DNA of 64,000 nucleotides from a virus, in the IMG/VR virus record IMGVR_UViG_3300017917_003388, positions 1 to 64,000 of that record. One strand, 5' to 3'. The translations under genes were made by a program, and so were the position numbers. The notes under the pieces were generated by a model. That model saw only the letters and a list, made by a program, of their open reading frames with translations. It did not search any database and was not told the DNA's origin. Position 1 is the first letter of the stretch; the number at the start of each line of letters is the position of its first letter. Of this stretch, positions 30,747 through 38,363 are shown one piece after another.

Positions 30747-31052
30747 TTAATCAGTCAAACCTAATTGTTTTGCTCTTTGATATCCAATCCATTTCCCATT
30801 ATTGGGATTTAAATATTTTCTTTGTGTTAATGGAAGGGATTCTTGTTCATCTTCTAAAGTACTATACTTAATAGGATATTCGATATTTATACAAACTGGA
30901 CCCTTATTGAATTTTTTTAAATTGTAAGTCCAATTTATTATAACATTATCATCATAATGTATGGTCCTAGTAAAACTACCATCTTCATTATTTTCAGTTA
31001 ATGATGATTGGGGAGGGGATTTAGGAGGTCTCCCTCGTTTTTTTATAGACAT
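30747..31052 (-). CDS. AT-hook protein (101 aa)
   Basis: N-terminal SIKKRGRPPKSP is a classical AT-hook, which binds the minor groove of AT-rich DNA. The body is beta-rich (GSFTRTIHYDDNVIINWTYN) and the C-terminus (NPNNGKWIGYQRAKQLGLTD) helical. A second AT-hook protein lies at 32.2-32.7 kb. May organise or regulate phage DNA. Confidence 0.83.
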   Translation of the reverse strand: MSIKKRGRPPKSPPQSSLTENNEDGSFTRTIHYDDNVIINWTYNLKKFNKGPVCINIEYPIKYSTLEDEQESLPLTQRKYLNPNNGKWIGYQRAKQLGLTD

Positions 31053-31087
31053 AACCTTTTATTTAATATTAATTATATAATATAAGA

Positions 31088-31121
31088 TAAAAAAAGAAGT
31101 TTGATTCCCAAACTCCTTCTT
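31088..31121 (-). terminator. rho-independent terminator
   Basis: Stem AAGAAG(GAG)TTTG / CAAACTTCTT with a small bulge, then a T run on the minus strand. Ends the unit of the 126-aa gene at 31153-31533. Confidence 0.75.
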
Positions 31122-31152
31122 AAAAATTTATTTTCCATTAAAAAATACAATA

Positions 31153-31533
31153 CTAATCTCCAGTATAACCAGCGGGATTAAATTTATGAGTACCAGGTAC
31201 TGCTGATCCTTTTTCTTTGTAATAATTTGCAGCTAAATCACTCATATCTGTTGGTTTTATATTAAATGGGTTTGGATCTTCTTTTTTAGCTGTTGAAAAT
31301 CCCATAGTCCAATTTATCATTTTCTTATATCTTTCAGCATAGGGCATAGTTGAAGCTAATTTTTCGGCATAAGTTTCAGGTTCACGATATGGATTTTTAG
31401 GTTGAGCACCATCTGGTTTACCAGGGAGATATGAATTATATCCTTCTTTCCATTCTTCTGAGTTTGGGTCTATATTTTCAGTAAGAGATGAAATTTCTTC
31501 TTTAATTATTTGTTGTATTTCTGATTTTTTCAT
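31153..31533 (-). CDS. hypothetical protein, possibly virion-associated (126 aa)
   Basis: Start chosen at the second Met (MKKSEIQQIIKEEISSLTEN); the first, at 31554, lies inside the late-type promoter motif. The N-terminal helix IIKEEI resembles leaders of other proteins here (41.8 and 43.7 kb). Pro/Tyr-rich middle (YNSYLPGKPDGAQPKNPYRE). Single-gene unit with late-type promoter and own terminator, which suits a virion protein. Function not known. Confidence 0.75.
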   Translation of the reverse strand: MKKSEIQQIIKEEISSLTENIDPNSEEWKEGYNSYLPGKPDGAQPKNPYREPETYAEKLASTMPYAERYKKMINWTMGFSTAKKEDPNPFNIKPTDMSDLAANYYKEKGSAVPGTHKFNPAGYTGD

Positions 31534-31538
31534 TACAA

Positions 31539-31559
31539 AATATTTTATTATCATAAATA
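31539..31559 (-). promoter_or_regulatory. late-type promoter motif
   Basis: Minus strand AATATATTTATGATAATAAA, about 10-25 nt before the ATG at 31533. Variant of the ATATTTATAAT motif. Confidence 0.45.
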
Positions 31560-31561
31560 TA

Positions 31562-32158
31562 TTAGTTTTTCCATTTCCACTTAAATTTCCATGCTGTTTT
31601 TAACTTACCTTTACAGCAATCTCCAATACCATATGAGTTTCTATCTTTATTTAATGCTATATTTGCTTCACTTATTGAATTATATGTTGCCTTTAAATTT
31701 CCATCTAAATCATATTGTTCTACTGGTTTTTGTAATGTTGGATATTTATGTCCTTTCTTAGCATTAGAAATATTGCATTTTTGTTTTTCAGTATATTTGG
31801 AACCAGTTTTACCATGATGTATACCAACAGGATGGGGTTTATGTTTTTTACCTTTCCTTGATATACTCATTTTACTTTTAGATTCTTCAGAATAGTATGA
31901 AGGACCGCTTCCACCTTCTTTACGTATATTCATAATCTCGAATCCCCATTGTCTAAATTGTTCTATCCAATACGTTTCTAGTGGTTTCCAATCTTTTTTA
32001 TCTAAATTAGGGATTTCATCTATGTAGTCATATTGAATATTTTCTCCATATGTTTTTTTATGAGAAGATTTTCTTGAATTTTTAGTTTTACCTATATAAA
32101 CTTTATTGGGATCTCCGTAACAGTTAGTTACAAGATAGATTTTTGTAATATGTATCAT
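31562..32158 (-). CDS. GIY-YIG homing endonuclease with NUMOD repeats (1)
   Basis: Start ATG 32156-32158 (MIHITKIYLVTNCYGDPNKV) puts the GIY-YIG core at the N-terminus: IYLVTN and KVYIGKTKNSRKSSH; GGSGPSYYSEESKSKMS follows. The C-terminal half has NUMOD3-like basic repeats (SISRKGKKHKPHPVG, NISNAKKGHKYP) and a NUMOD1-like DNA-binding segment (VEQYDLDGNLKATYNSISEA). A free-standing endonuclease that would cut a phage locus lacking it. No target duplication was found at its flanks, so the invaded gene is not identified. Confidence 0.88.
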   Translation of the reverse strand: MIHITKIYLVTNCYGDPNKVYIGKTKNSRKSSHKKTYGENIQYDYIDEIPNLDKKDWKPLETYWIEQFRQWGFEIMNIRKEGGSGPSYYSEESKSKMSISRKGKKHKPHPVGIHHGKTGSKYTEKQKCNISNAKKGHKYPTLQKPVEQYDLDGNLKATYNSISEANIALNKDRNSYGIGDCCKGKLKTAWKFKWKWKN

Positions 32159-32195
32159 CGCAATATAAATTATTTGTCGATGATAAATATTGCAA

Positions 32196-32224
32196 AACAA
32201 CAAAGAGCTGCATTTTATGCAGCT
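32196..32224 (-). terminator. hairpin terminator overlapping the AT-hook gene stop
   Basis: Stem AGCTGCAT / ATGCAGCT around a 3-nt loop, followed on the minus strand by CTTTGTTGTTTTG. The stop codon of the 171-aa gene lies within the hairpin. Confidence 0.7.
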
Positions 32225-32730
32225 TTCTTTGGTCTTCCCCGTCTTCCTCCGGATAACAAAGCACGTTTTGCTTTCTCAGCATCTCTAATTGCTTTCAATT
32301 CGGGGTCCATTGGTTTACGTCCTCTTTTACCACCAGTAGGTTTATATTCTGGTTTAACTTTTAGTTCACTTGGGTCTTTACGAGGTCGTCCACGTTGTTT
32401 TTTCTCACCAGTATGAATTTTCTCCTTAACAACACCCTCAGCTTTAGAAAAATATTTCATCATTCCCAATTCATATGGGTGTACCACCAATTGGTCCAAT
32501 TCATAATTATAAACACTACCTTCAGGACCATATACTTCAAACCCACCATTTGGGAATGTTTGTTTATCTCCTGGTTGATACATTGCTTTTAAAGTAAAAT
32601 TAAGTGATGGATCATCTATGTAATTTACAGGTAATACTCTACATCCTTTAACAAAGTGTGTAAATTTACTATCAACATCCACGAAATTTTTTCTTGGAGG
32701 GAATACATCTGTATTTTCGAATACATTCAT
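32215..32730 (-). CDS. triple AT-hook DNA-binding protein (171 aa)
   Basis: Three AT-hook motifs in the C-terminal third: KKQRGRPRKDPS, GGKRGRKPMDPE and GGRRGRPKKAA. The N-terminal ~100 residues are a separate folded domain (FTHFVKGCRVLPVNYIDDPS, NGGFEVYGPEGSVYNYELDQ). Very likely binds AT-rich phage DNA; could act in genome compaction or transcription. Flanked by hairpin terminators on both sides, so it is a single-gene unit. Confidence 0.87.
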   Translation of the reverse strand: MNVFENTDVFPPRKNFVDVDSKFTHFVKGCRVLPVNYIDDPSLNFTLKAMYQPGDKQTFPNGGFEVYGPEGSVYNYELDQLVVHPYELGMMKYFSKAEGVVKEKIHTGEKKQRGRPRKDPSELKVKPEYKPTGGKRGRKPMDPELKAIRDAEKAKRALLSGGRRGRPKKAA

Positions 32731-32751
32731 AACTTTTTATTTTTAATAAAG

Positions 32752-32782
32752 ATAAAAAAAAAGTTTGGTAATCCAAACTTTT
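32752..32782 (-). terminator. rho-independent terminator
   Basis: Stem AAAAGTTTGG / CCAAACTTTT with a 4-nt loop and a long T run on the minus strand. Ends the small basic gene at 32793. Confidence 0.87.
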
Positions 32783-32792
32783 AATTAATTTT

Positions 32793-32933
32793 TTATTTAC
32801 CCTGCCCGCAATATAATTTCTTATAGTTTTTACTTGATTTTAAAACACTAACTTTTTTTTTACTATGCACACCAGGGCGTTTAACTCTTTTCTTTTTTAA
32901 AAATTTTGATGATGATTCTTTTTTCTTAGCCAT
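32793..32933 (-). CDS. small very basic phage protein (46 aa)
   Basis: ATG 32931-32933, stop 32793-32795. MAKKKESSSKFLKKKRVKRP, then GVHSKKKVSVLKSSKNYKKL and YCGQGK. More than a third Lys/Arg. The RPGVHSK...KNYKKxYxGQGK pattern looks like a conserved small virion-type or DNA-binding protein I associate with Bacteroidota phages. Late-type promoter upstream, terminator downstream. Confidence 0.82.
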   Translation of the reverse strand: MAKKKESSSKFLKKKRVKRPGVHSKKKVSVLKSSKNYKKLYCGQGK

Positions 32934-32944
32934 AATTATAATTA

Positions 32945-32963
32945 TTTTTAATTATAAATATGG
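32945..32963 (-). promoter_or_regulatory. late-type promoter motif
   Basis: Minus strand CATATTTATAATTAAAAA, about 12 nt before the ATG of the 46-aa basic protein. Confidence 0.5.
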
Positions 32964-32974
32964 TATGTTGTTTA

Positions 32975-33319
32975 TTATTTATTTTTTGTTTTTTTGGAGG
33001 TTAAAGGTTGTTTAACTTCTGATAATTCAGATATTATTTTTTTTATTTCATCACATTTTTCATATAATTCTTTTTCTTCAAAAAAAGGTAAATTATGTTT
33101 AAGTGTATTTAAAAAATATGATTTATCTAAAGTAACTTCAAATATTTTATTTTCTTCAATACATACTATTGAAAATAAATGTATTTTTTTCTTTCTAGAT
33201 TTTAAATTACTTAATATAGAATTAACCACAGTATCTCTAATTTCAAAATCAGCGCGTTCTATCAATGCTTTAAATTCTTGAGTTGTTTCAACCTCAAATA
33301 TGCGTGGTTTAGTTTTCAT
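32975..33319 (-). CDS. hypothetical protein (114 aa)
   Basis: MKTKPRIFEVETTQEFKALI, predicted alpha/beta, with a basic middle (LSNLKSRKKKIHLFSIVCIE) and helical end. Overlaps the end of the 52-aa gene by one base. Function unknown. Confidence 0.8.
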   Translation of the reverse strand: MKTKPRIFEVETTQEFKALIERADFEIRDTVVNSILSNLKSRKKKIHLFSIVCIEENKIFEVTLDKSYFLNTLKHNLPFFEEKELYEKCDEIKKIISELSEVKQPLTSKKTKNK

Positions 33320-33477
33320 TAAAAATATTTTAAGGATTTAAGTTTATTTAATTTTTTGTTTCTTAATTTTTCCATCTGTTCATGTTGTTTCAACATTTTA
33401 GATGCTAATTTTTCTAAATGTTTTGACTTTTGTGATTCATAATCATTGATTATACTATCATGAAGTTTATTTTTCAT
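33319..33477 (-). CDS. small coiled-coil protein (52 aa)
   Basis: Start at ATG 33475-33477 (MKNKLHDSIINDYESQKSKH), right after the late-type motif CATATTTATAATAAA; a longer frame into the upstream gene is less likely. Entirely helical and basic (MLKQHEQMEKLRNKKLNKLK). Function unknown. Confidence 0.72.
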   Translation of the reverse strand: MKNKLHDSIINDYESQKSKHLEKLASKMLKQHEQMEKLRNKKLNKLKSLKYF

Positions 33478-33492
33478 TTTATTATAAATATG
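33478..33492 (-). promoter_or_regulatory. late-type promoter motif
   Basis: Minus strand TTCATATTTATAATAAA immediately before the ATG at 33477. Very close to the start codon, so the transcript would be nearly leaderless if this is the -10 element. Confidence 0.4.
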
Positions 33493-34123
33493 AAATAAAT
33501 TCAGAACCATCATCTTTTGGTGGCTCATATAGTCCCAACTTATTTAATTGTTCTATTTGATATTCATCTAATTGAAATTCTATCGCTTCACTAGTCCCAA
33601 ATGTAGGATTGTGTGTTTCTAGTTGATGTATATCCTTATTATTAAATATATCTCCCTGATATAAAAAGTAGCAATTATAGCATAAAAATCTAATATTACC
33701 TAGGTTATAATGATTTGGGTTATTATCTTTAAAATTTAATATTAATGGAATTTTATAATCGTTTACTCTTCTCTCATTAAACTTACAGATATCGCATTCT
33801 TCTTTTAAATATCCTTCTTTTACCATCCTTGCCTTTATTTCTTCAGGTTTAAAATGATTAGATGATATTCTACCTTCTATGACATCTTTAATATCCCATT
33901 GTGATGATTTGGGGGATTTAGTTAAAAATTTAGGAATACCTTTTCCACTTTGATTTTTATGTATATCAAATAAATTTCTGCCTCCTTCAAATTCCTGATA
34001 TCTTTTAGCCCATGTTTTATAATGTATGTAAGACACATTCAAATATCTTGCTGCTGCTTTATTTGACTTAGTCATACGCATAGCAAGAAGAATTTGATCT
34101 TTAGTTAGAGGTTTCGGTTTCAT
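33482..34123 (-). CDS. HTH plus HNH-like zinc-binding protein (213 aa)
   Basis: N-terminal helix-turn-helix of Fis/resolvase type: KDQILLAMRMTKSNKAAARY then LNVSYIHYKTWAKRY. C-terminal zinc-binding HNH-like module: EECDICKFNERR, PLILNFKDNNPNHYNLGNIR and FLCYNCYFLYQG. The HNH catalytic His is not obvious (LNFKD in place of the usual HHxD), so it may be a DNA-binding regulator rather than a nuclease. One nt from the zinc-finger gene upstream. Confidence 0.8.
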   Translation of the reverse strand: MKPKPLTKDQILLAMRMTKSNKAAARYLNVSYIHYKTWAKRYQEFEGGRNLFDIHKNQSGKGIPKFLTKSPKSSQWDIKDVIEGRISSNHFKPEEIKARMVKEGYLKEECDICKFNERRVNDYKIPLILNFKDNNPNHYNLGNIRFLCYNCYFLYQGDIFNNKDIHQLETHNPTFGTSEAIEFQLDEYQIEQLNKLGLYEPPKDDGSEFISYL

Positions 34124-34429
34124 TTAGTCAAAATCATCTGGTAATTCTGGAATTGGAAGTTCAGGGTTTGAATCATCAGTGTCGGATATATGCTCGTCTT
34201 TTCTGTTGCCTTTAATTTTGAATTCCATTTCTTGAAGACGAATAAATTCGTCTCTTTCCATTATTATGGTTTCATTATATGTGTGATCTCCTTCTCCTTT
34301 TGTAACAGTAATTGCTGCTTTTTTACCAGTTGTTGAACATTTAACACATCTTTTTACATTAGGAAATATTTCTAAACGTTTAGGGTGAATAACCTCTCCA
34401 CATCCTAAACATAATACGTCTTTATTCAT
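34124..34429 (-). CDS. DksA/TraR-type zinc-finger protein (101 aa)
   Basis: LCLGCGEVIHPKRLEIFPNV then KRCVKCSTTGKKA: a C4 zinc finger (CxxC-x17-CxxC) like the C-terminus of DksA/TraR proteins, which bind RNA polymerase through its secondary channel. The long N-terminal coiled coil of DksA is missing, so activity on RNA polymerase is uncertain. Acidic C-terminal tail (DTDDSNPELPIPELPDDFD). Overlaps the upstream gene by 8 nt. Confidence 0.8.
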   Translation of the reverse strand: MNKDVLCLGCGEVIHPKRLEIFPNVKRCVKCSTTGKKAAITVTKGEGDHTYNETIIMERDEFIRLQEMEFKIKGNRKDEHISDTDDSNPELPIPELPDDFD

Positions 34430-34826
34430 TTTTATTTTCTTCCTGTTCGTCTATTTCTTTGAAAAAATCCCATAATTCCTTAGCATTTTGTAAATAAATC
34501 TCTCTTTCAGTATCTACATATTGTACTAATAATGGGTATATTTCGTTATTTTCATTTACTCTACCAAAAATATACCAAAATATTATTTCTGTTTTCCATG
34601 TTCCATATTTGATTAAAAATGTATTTTCTATTATTCTATGATATGTAGATTCATATTCCAATAGATTAATTCCACATAATTCATATGTTTTTATAGAATT
34701 AGCCCATATTTCTTCAAATAATGAAATTGCTTCTATAAACAATTCTTCTTCAGATAATATTTTAGGTTGAGGAGTTTTTTCTTTTATTTGTAAATATTCT
34801 CCAAATTTACTCAGATCCAATTGCAT
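34422..34826 (-). CDS. hypothetical protein (134 aa)
   Basis: MQLDLSKFGEYLQIKEKTPQ then helical, aromatic body (IIENTFLIKYGTWKTEIIFW, YIFGRVNENNEIYPLLVQYV) and acidic tail. A conserved-looking phage protein without an assigned role. Overlaps both neighbours. Confidence 0.83.
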   Translation of the reverse strand: MQLDLSKFGEYLQIKEKTPQPKILSEEELFIEAISLFEEIWANSIKTYELCGINLLEYESTYHRIIENTFLIKYGTWKTEIIFWYIFGRVNENNEIYPLLVQYVDTEREIYLQNAKELWDFFKEIDEQEENKNE

Positions 34827-34989
34827 ATATTTTTAAAAAATTAATTGTTGACATGTTTTTTCTTTCACTGAAGTAATCTAAGGCATCTTCTTCAGATTGG
34901 GAATATATTCTATCTATTGCTTCTTTGTTTGGATCATTTTTAATATAGGAAAAATATTTTTTATAATTTTTAGATTCAAATGTATTCAT
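34807..34989 (-). CDS. hypothetical small protein (60 aa)
   Basis: MNTFESKNYKKYFSYIKNDP, helical throughout, ending IYAIGSE. First gene behind the TTTGG-type promoter at about 35.02 kb. Function unknown. Confidence 0.75.
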   Translation of the reverse strand: MNTFESKNYKKYFSYIKNDPNKEAIDRIYSQSEEDALDYFSERKNMSTINFLKIYAIGSE

Positions 34990-35003
34990 AATTTTATTAT
35001 TTT

Positions 35004-35045
35004 TTAGTTTATTTAAAATAAAAAAAATTTTTTAAATTCCAAATT
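35004..35045 (-). promoter_or_regulatory. TTTGG-type promoter box
   Basis: Minus strand AAATTTGGAATTTAAAA, a poly-A/T spacer and TTTTATTTTAAATAAAC. Upstream TTTGG element conserved; downstream element degenerate. Between the epimerase stop and the 60-aa gene start. Confidence 0.5.
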
Positions 35046-35046
35046 T

Positions 35047-36051
35047 TTATTTCCAAAAACTATAAATTCCTTTATCTAATTCATATTCAGACCATATATA
35101 TCTATCACGCATTGGTTGCTGTCGAGCCCAATCCCACATTTGTGTTAATCCATCTTTTAAAGATGTTTTATATTGATAACCTAATATATCAACTGATTTT
35201 TTCCAAGTAGGAATTGAATGTTTAACTTCATGTCTAGCTTCTTTAAAAACAATGTTCCCACCACCTATTACTTCTCTTAATGTATCACATGCTTCTAATA
35301 TTGATATTTCTTCAATTCCTCCAACATTTATGATTTCTTTAGAAGCTTGGGGCAACATTGCAGCATTCCAGAATGGTTCTAAATTATCATCTATGTAACT
35401 AAATGCTCTAGTCTGAGAACCATCTCCAAATATAGTCATAGGTTGATCATTCATATATTGATACATCCATATACCTAATACATTTCTATATTTATCCCAA
35501 ATGTTTTGTTTAATCCCATAAACATTGTGAGGACGAATAATACACCAATCTAAACCATGTTGTTCTCCTGCAATTTGAATATCCATTTCACATGCATATT
35601 TAGCTACTCCATATGGGTCAATAGGTTTAGGAATTTGATCTTCATCAAAAATTCCACCATATCCATGACCATATACTGCTAATGTAGAAGTAAAAATTAA
35701 ACGTTTAACATCATGTTTTATACATTCATTAACAATATTAGCTGTGGCAACTAAATTATTTTGATAATTGTAATTACGGATAAAAGGAGATAATCCTTCA
35801 GCAGCATATGCTGCAAAATGGAATACATAATCTGGATTATATTTATCAAATATCTGATTTAAAGTAATTTTATTAATTAAATTTGCTTCAACAAAATTAA
35901 CACTAGGATTAATGTTTTCAATATATCCCCCACTTAAATCATCAATACCTATAACTTTATATTCTGGTTTATTTTCGATAATCCAATCTGCTAATCTACT
36001 CCCTAATAATCCAGCTACCCCTGTTATTAAAATGGTTTTTTCTTTTTTCAT
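35047..36051 (-). CDS. NAD-dependent sugar epimerase/dehydratase (SDR family)
   Basis: 334 aa, full length for extended SDR enzymes of the GalE/WbpP type. Rossmann motif TGVAGLLGSR (10-19), catalytic S122 (LIFTSTLAVYG), Y147 and K151 (YGVAKYACEMD), and C-terminal substrate-domain motifs (CIIRPHNVYG, GDGSQTRAFSYIDD). Interconverts nucleotide sugars, probably UDP-glucose/UDP-galactose or a related pair. It leads the 35-46 kb glycosylation cluster and would supply sugar donors for the adjacent glycosyltransferases. Target of the sugar (DNA, virion or host surface) unknown. Confidence 0.93.
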   Translation of the reverse strand: MKKEKTILITGVAGLLGSRLADWIIENKPEYKVIGIDDLSGGYIENINPSVNFVEANLINKITLNQIFDKYNPDYVFHFAAYAAEGLSPFIRNYNYQNNLVATANIVNECIKHDVKRLIFTSTLAVYGHGYGGIFDEDQIPKPIDPYGVAKYACEMDIQIAGEQHGLDWCIIRPHNVYGIKQNIWDKYRNVLGIWMYQYMNDQPMTIFGDGSQTRAFSYIDDNLEPFWNAAMLPQASKEIINVGGIEEISILEACDTLREVIGGGNIVFKEARHEVKHSIPTWKKSVDILGYQYKTSLKDGLTQMWDWARQQPMRDRYIWSEYELDKGIYSFWK

Positions 36052-36054
36052 AAA

Positions 36055-36852
36055 TTAATATTCTATTCCTTTAATAAAACTTCCTTTTGGTCTATGACTA
36101 TTATTTTTAAATAATTGTGGAGGTATCCCCCATTTATAATAAAATGTTTCAGCTGCTGGATGTTCGGTTGCTTTAAACATTTCACCTTCTTTACCATTCT
36201 TAGTTGCAGCACTTCCAAAATGATAAAAATGTAAATTATTCATTCTATAAAATTGTTTTCCATTTAAATCTAATTTAAGAAAAAAATCCCAATCACATAT
36301 AAATGGTGAATTATATAGTGTATCAAACCCACCTACAATCATGTAATCTTTTTTAGATATAACAAAAGGGAATATACCCCCATCACAAGTTAGTTGGTTA
36401 TTTCGTATAGTTTGTTCATATTCAATAAATTCATCATATCTAAATTCACTAGGTTGTTTACCTAAATTATTTACTGGAAAGTTGAATATACCAGGACCTG
36501 TGGGTTCAATTTGGTTGATTGTAAATATAAAATCTGGTTGATATTGTTCTAGAATTATTCTATCCCAATCTTTACATAGTACATTATCATCATTAATAAT
36601 AACAATACATTCATTATTTGCATTCATTACAGCAAGGTTTAATGCTGTTTGCATGCCTTTATTATTTACTAAATCCAATACAACAATATCATGAGCATAT
36701 TTCTTCAATATTTCAGCACTTTCCTCAAAAAAACCATCTACAGCTACAATAATTTCATTTTTATTTATTTGATTTTCTATAGCTGATTTAAGACATAAAT
36801 CTAAATATTCGGGATTGCGATAAGTGGGTATTATTAAACTTAATTTTTTCAT
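36055..36852 (-). CDS. family 2 glycosyltransferase (265 aa)
   Basis: GT-A fold: SLIIPTYRNPEYLDLCLKSA at the N-terminus, nucleotide-binding IIVAVDGFFEES, and the DxD-like INDDNVLCKDW. WDFFLKLDL and the late FYHFGSAATK are typical of GT2 enzymes that decorate virions or cell surfaces. Overlaps the next glycosyltransferase by 4 nt. Acceptor unknown. Confidence 0.9.
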   Translation of the reverse strand: MKKLSLIIPTYRNPEYLDLCLKSAIENQINKNEIIVAVDGFFEESAEILKKYAHDIVVLDLVNNKGMQTALNLAVMNANNECIVIINDDNVLCKDWDRIILEQYQPDFIFTINQIEPTGPGIFNFPVNNLGKQPSEFRYDEFIEYEQTIRNNQLTCDGGIFPFVISKKDYMIVGGFDTLYNSPFICDWDFFLKLDLNGKQFYRMNNLHFYHFGSAATKNGKEGEMFKATEHPAAETFYYKWGIPPQLFKNNSHRPKGSFIKGIEY

Positions 36853-37544
36853 ATTTTAGACCAATCAGTTAAAGGTGATAACCAAGCTGTTTCTCCATGA
36901 GTTGAATATCCAGGTATTGGTGTTACTAGTCCACGTTGTTTTTCATTTCTTAAAGTTAAAAACATGTGGAAATCATTTGGATGTGTTCCTGATGTAAACT
37001 CTCTTAGAATTGCTTCGTCTTGTTTTAAAGTACTTACTTTGGCGGCAAATGTCATGGTTGTAGAGTTTGTTAGTTTCCAATGGCAAGAATCTGTTAACAT
37101 TAATCTTGTTACTTCTCCACCATCTTCTACAAATGGATTTGCTCCATTAATATATTTATCTGGATGATCATATAAAGATACATAATGGAATCCTAAACTA
37201 AAACCTTCTTCTAGTATTTTATCTGAGTTTGGTTTATGAAGATAATCATTTTCTAAAAAATAAACTATTTCATCATCTGGAAAAGTTAGAGCCATATCTA
37301 AGGCTAAATTAAATGTTCCTGCTCCATGACCTATAGAAACTTTTTGTATAGCATTTTTAGTAATATATTTGTTAATCATATCTAATGTAGGTTCACTACA
37401 ATTATCGGCTATAACATACCATATTGCTTTATCTAATTTCTCTACAGCATTTTTTAAACAATTTTCATTATTAATGTAATCTGGTTTTACTTTAGAATAT
37501 CCAGTGTCACTTATTCTATATATTATTCTTAATTTATTTTCCAT
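36849..37544 (-). CDS. glycosyltransferase-like protein (GT-A type), 5' end re-formed by an insertion
   Basis: About 231 aa from the ATG at 37542-37544 (MENKLRIIYRISDTGYSKVK). GT-A features: YVIADNCSEPTLDMI, then FPDDEIVYFLENDYLHKPN (acidic metal-binding motif). Its N-terminus overlaps the stop of the GIY-YIG gene; the codons for RIIYRISD are an exact copy of the start of an interrupted frame at 38319-38363. The original start was therefore probably upstream of the endonuclease gene. Confidence 0.83.
   Translation of the reverse strand: MENKLRIIYRISDTGYSKVKPDYINNENCLKNAVEKLDKAIWYVIADNCSEPTLDMINKYITKNAIQKVSIGHGAGTFNLALDMALTFPDDEIVYFLENDYLHKPNSDKILEEGFSLGFHYVSLYDHPDKYINGANPFVEDGGEVTRLMLTDSCHWKLTNSTTMTFAAKVSTLKQDEAILREFTSGTHPNDFHMFLTLRNEKQRGLVTPIPGYSTHGETAWLSPLTDWSKI
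37507..37529. repeat. 23-bp direct repeat flanking GIY-YIG gene, left copy
   Basis: Identical over 23 bp to 38338-38360 (minus strand AGAATAATATATAGAATAAG plus TGA). Lies in the 5' end of the glycosyltransferase gene; together the two copies bracket the GIY-YIG gene and mark its insertion. Confidence 0.9.
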
Positions 37545-38296
37545 ATATATCCATATGCTGTTTTTCTTTTTCCATGGCAACATTCATTTATTGCTGCTGA
37601 GCCTTTAGGTTTATTTATTGTTATTGCGGCTTCTGTTTGTGATTTATATTTTTTTATGAAATTACCTTCTAAATCAAATTGTAAGACTGGTTTAGATTTA
37701 TTTATACTATTTTCCAATTTAAATTTTTCTGATCTGTTTTTCCCTAAATGTCCTTTGTTTGGGCTTGTTCTACCTTTATGAGCTTTTGATACTCCAGGTT
37801 TGGGAATACCCAAATGTTTTATTCTTCGTTTATAATTAGATTCTGGTGATTGTTTTTGATTTTTCTTTTTATTACTAATTTTAAGTCCAAATCCTTCTGG
37901 TTTAGGTTTTCCTTTGTTAGCCTTACTTATTTTTTGTTTAGTTTCTTTATTAATTGGTTTTCCTTTTAATTTTTCACTAGTTGAGGGTCGTTTTTGTCCT
38001 TTTCTTTTTTCTCTACTTTTTTCAATGGATTCTTTATTATGTTTAGTTAATCCACCTCCCCCATTATTCTTATTCTTTAAATCGAATCCCCAACTTCGGA
38101 ATAAACTTATATAATGTTTTTCCCAAAATTTCCATTCACCTATATTTACATAGTCAATTTCTTCAATTTTTAATTGTATTTTATTTGATTTCCATTTATG
38201 ATGACTTAATCTACGAGATATATTATTTGTTTTTCCTATATATATTGGTTTTTCTTTTTCTATTAAAACATATATATAACATTTTTCTTCTTTCAT
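37529..38296 (-). CDS. GIY-YIG homing endonuclease with NUMOD repeats (2)
   Basis: 255 aa from ATG 38294-38296 (MKEEKCYIYVLIEKEKPIYI). GIY-YIG signature YIYVL / PIYIGKTNNISRRLSHHK, catalytic-region Glu in EWKFWEKHYISLFRSWG, then NUMOD3-type repeats (KGQKRPSTSEKLKGKP, KISKANKGKPKPEG) and a NUMOD1-like end (VLQFDLEGNFIKKYKSQTEA). It sits between a 23-bp duplication of the 5' end of the adjacent glycosyltransferase gene, which shows where it inserted. Confidence 0.9.
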   Translation of the reverse strand: MKEEKCYIYVLIEKEKPIYIGKTNNISRRLSHHKWKSNKIQLKIEEIDYVNIGEWKFWEKHYISLFRSWGFDLKNKNNGGGGLTKHNKESIEKSREKRKGQKRPSTSEKLKGKPINKETKQKISKANKGKPKPEGFGLKISNKKKNQKQSPESNYKRRIKHLGIPKPGVSKAHKGRTSPNKGHLGKNRSEKFKLENSINKSKPVLQFDLEGNFIKKYKSQTEAAITINKPKGSAAINECCHGKRKTAYGYIWKIN

Positions 38297-38318
38297 TTTA
38301 TAATAAATATTATAAAAA

Positions 38319-38363
38319 CTATAGAGAGACCACCATATCACTTATTCTATATATTATTCTCAT
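38319..38363 (-). pseudogene. truncated 5' end of glycosyltransferase gene
   Basis: ATG at 38361-38363, overlapping the methyltransferase stop, encodes MRIIYRISDMVVSL and stops. RIIYRISD is identical to residues 6-13 of the glycosyltransferase downstream of the GIY-YIG gene. This is the original start cut off by the endonuclease insertion. Confidence 0.8.
38338..38360. repeat. 23-bp direct repeat flanking GIY-YIG gene, right copy
   Basis: Exact copy of 37507-37529; see that entry. Confidence 0.9.

Noticed and set aside
32954-32961. T4-like late promoters TATAAATA
   Set aside because: The hits are mostly on the strand opposite to the genes; on the coding strand the shared motif is ATATTTATAAT.
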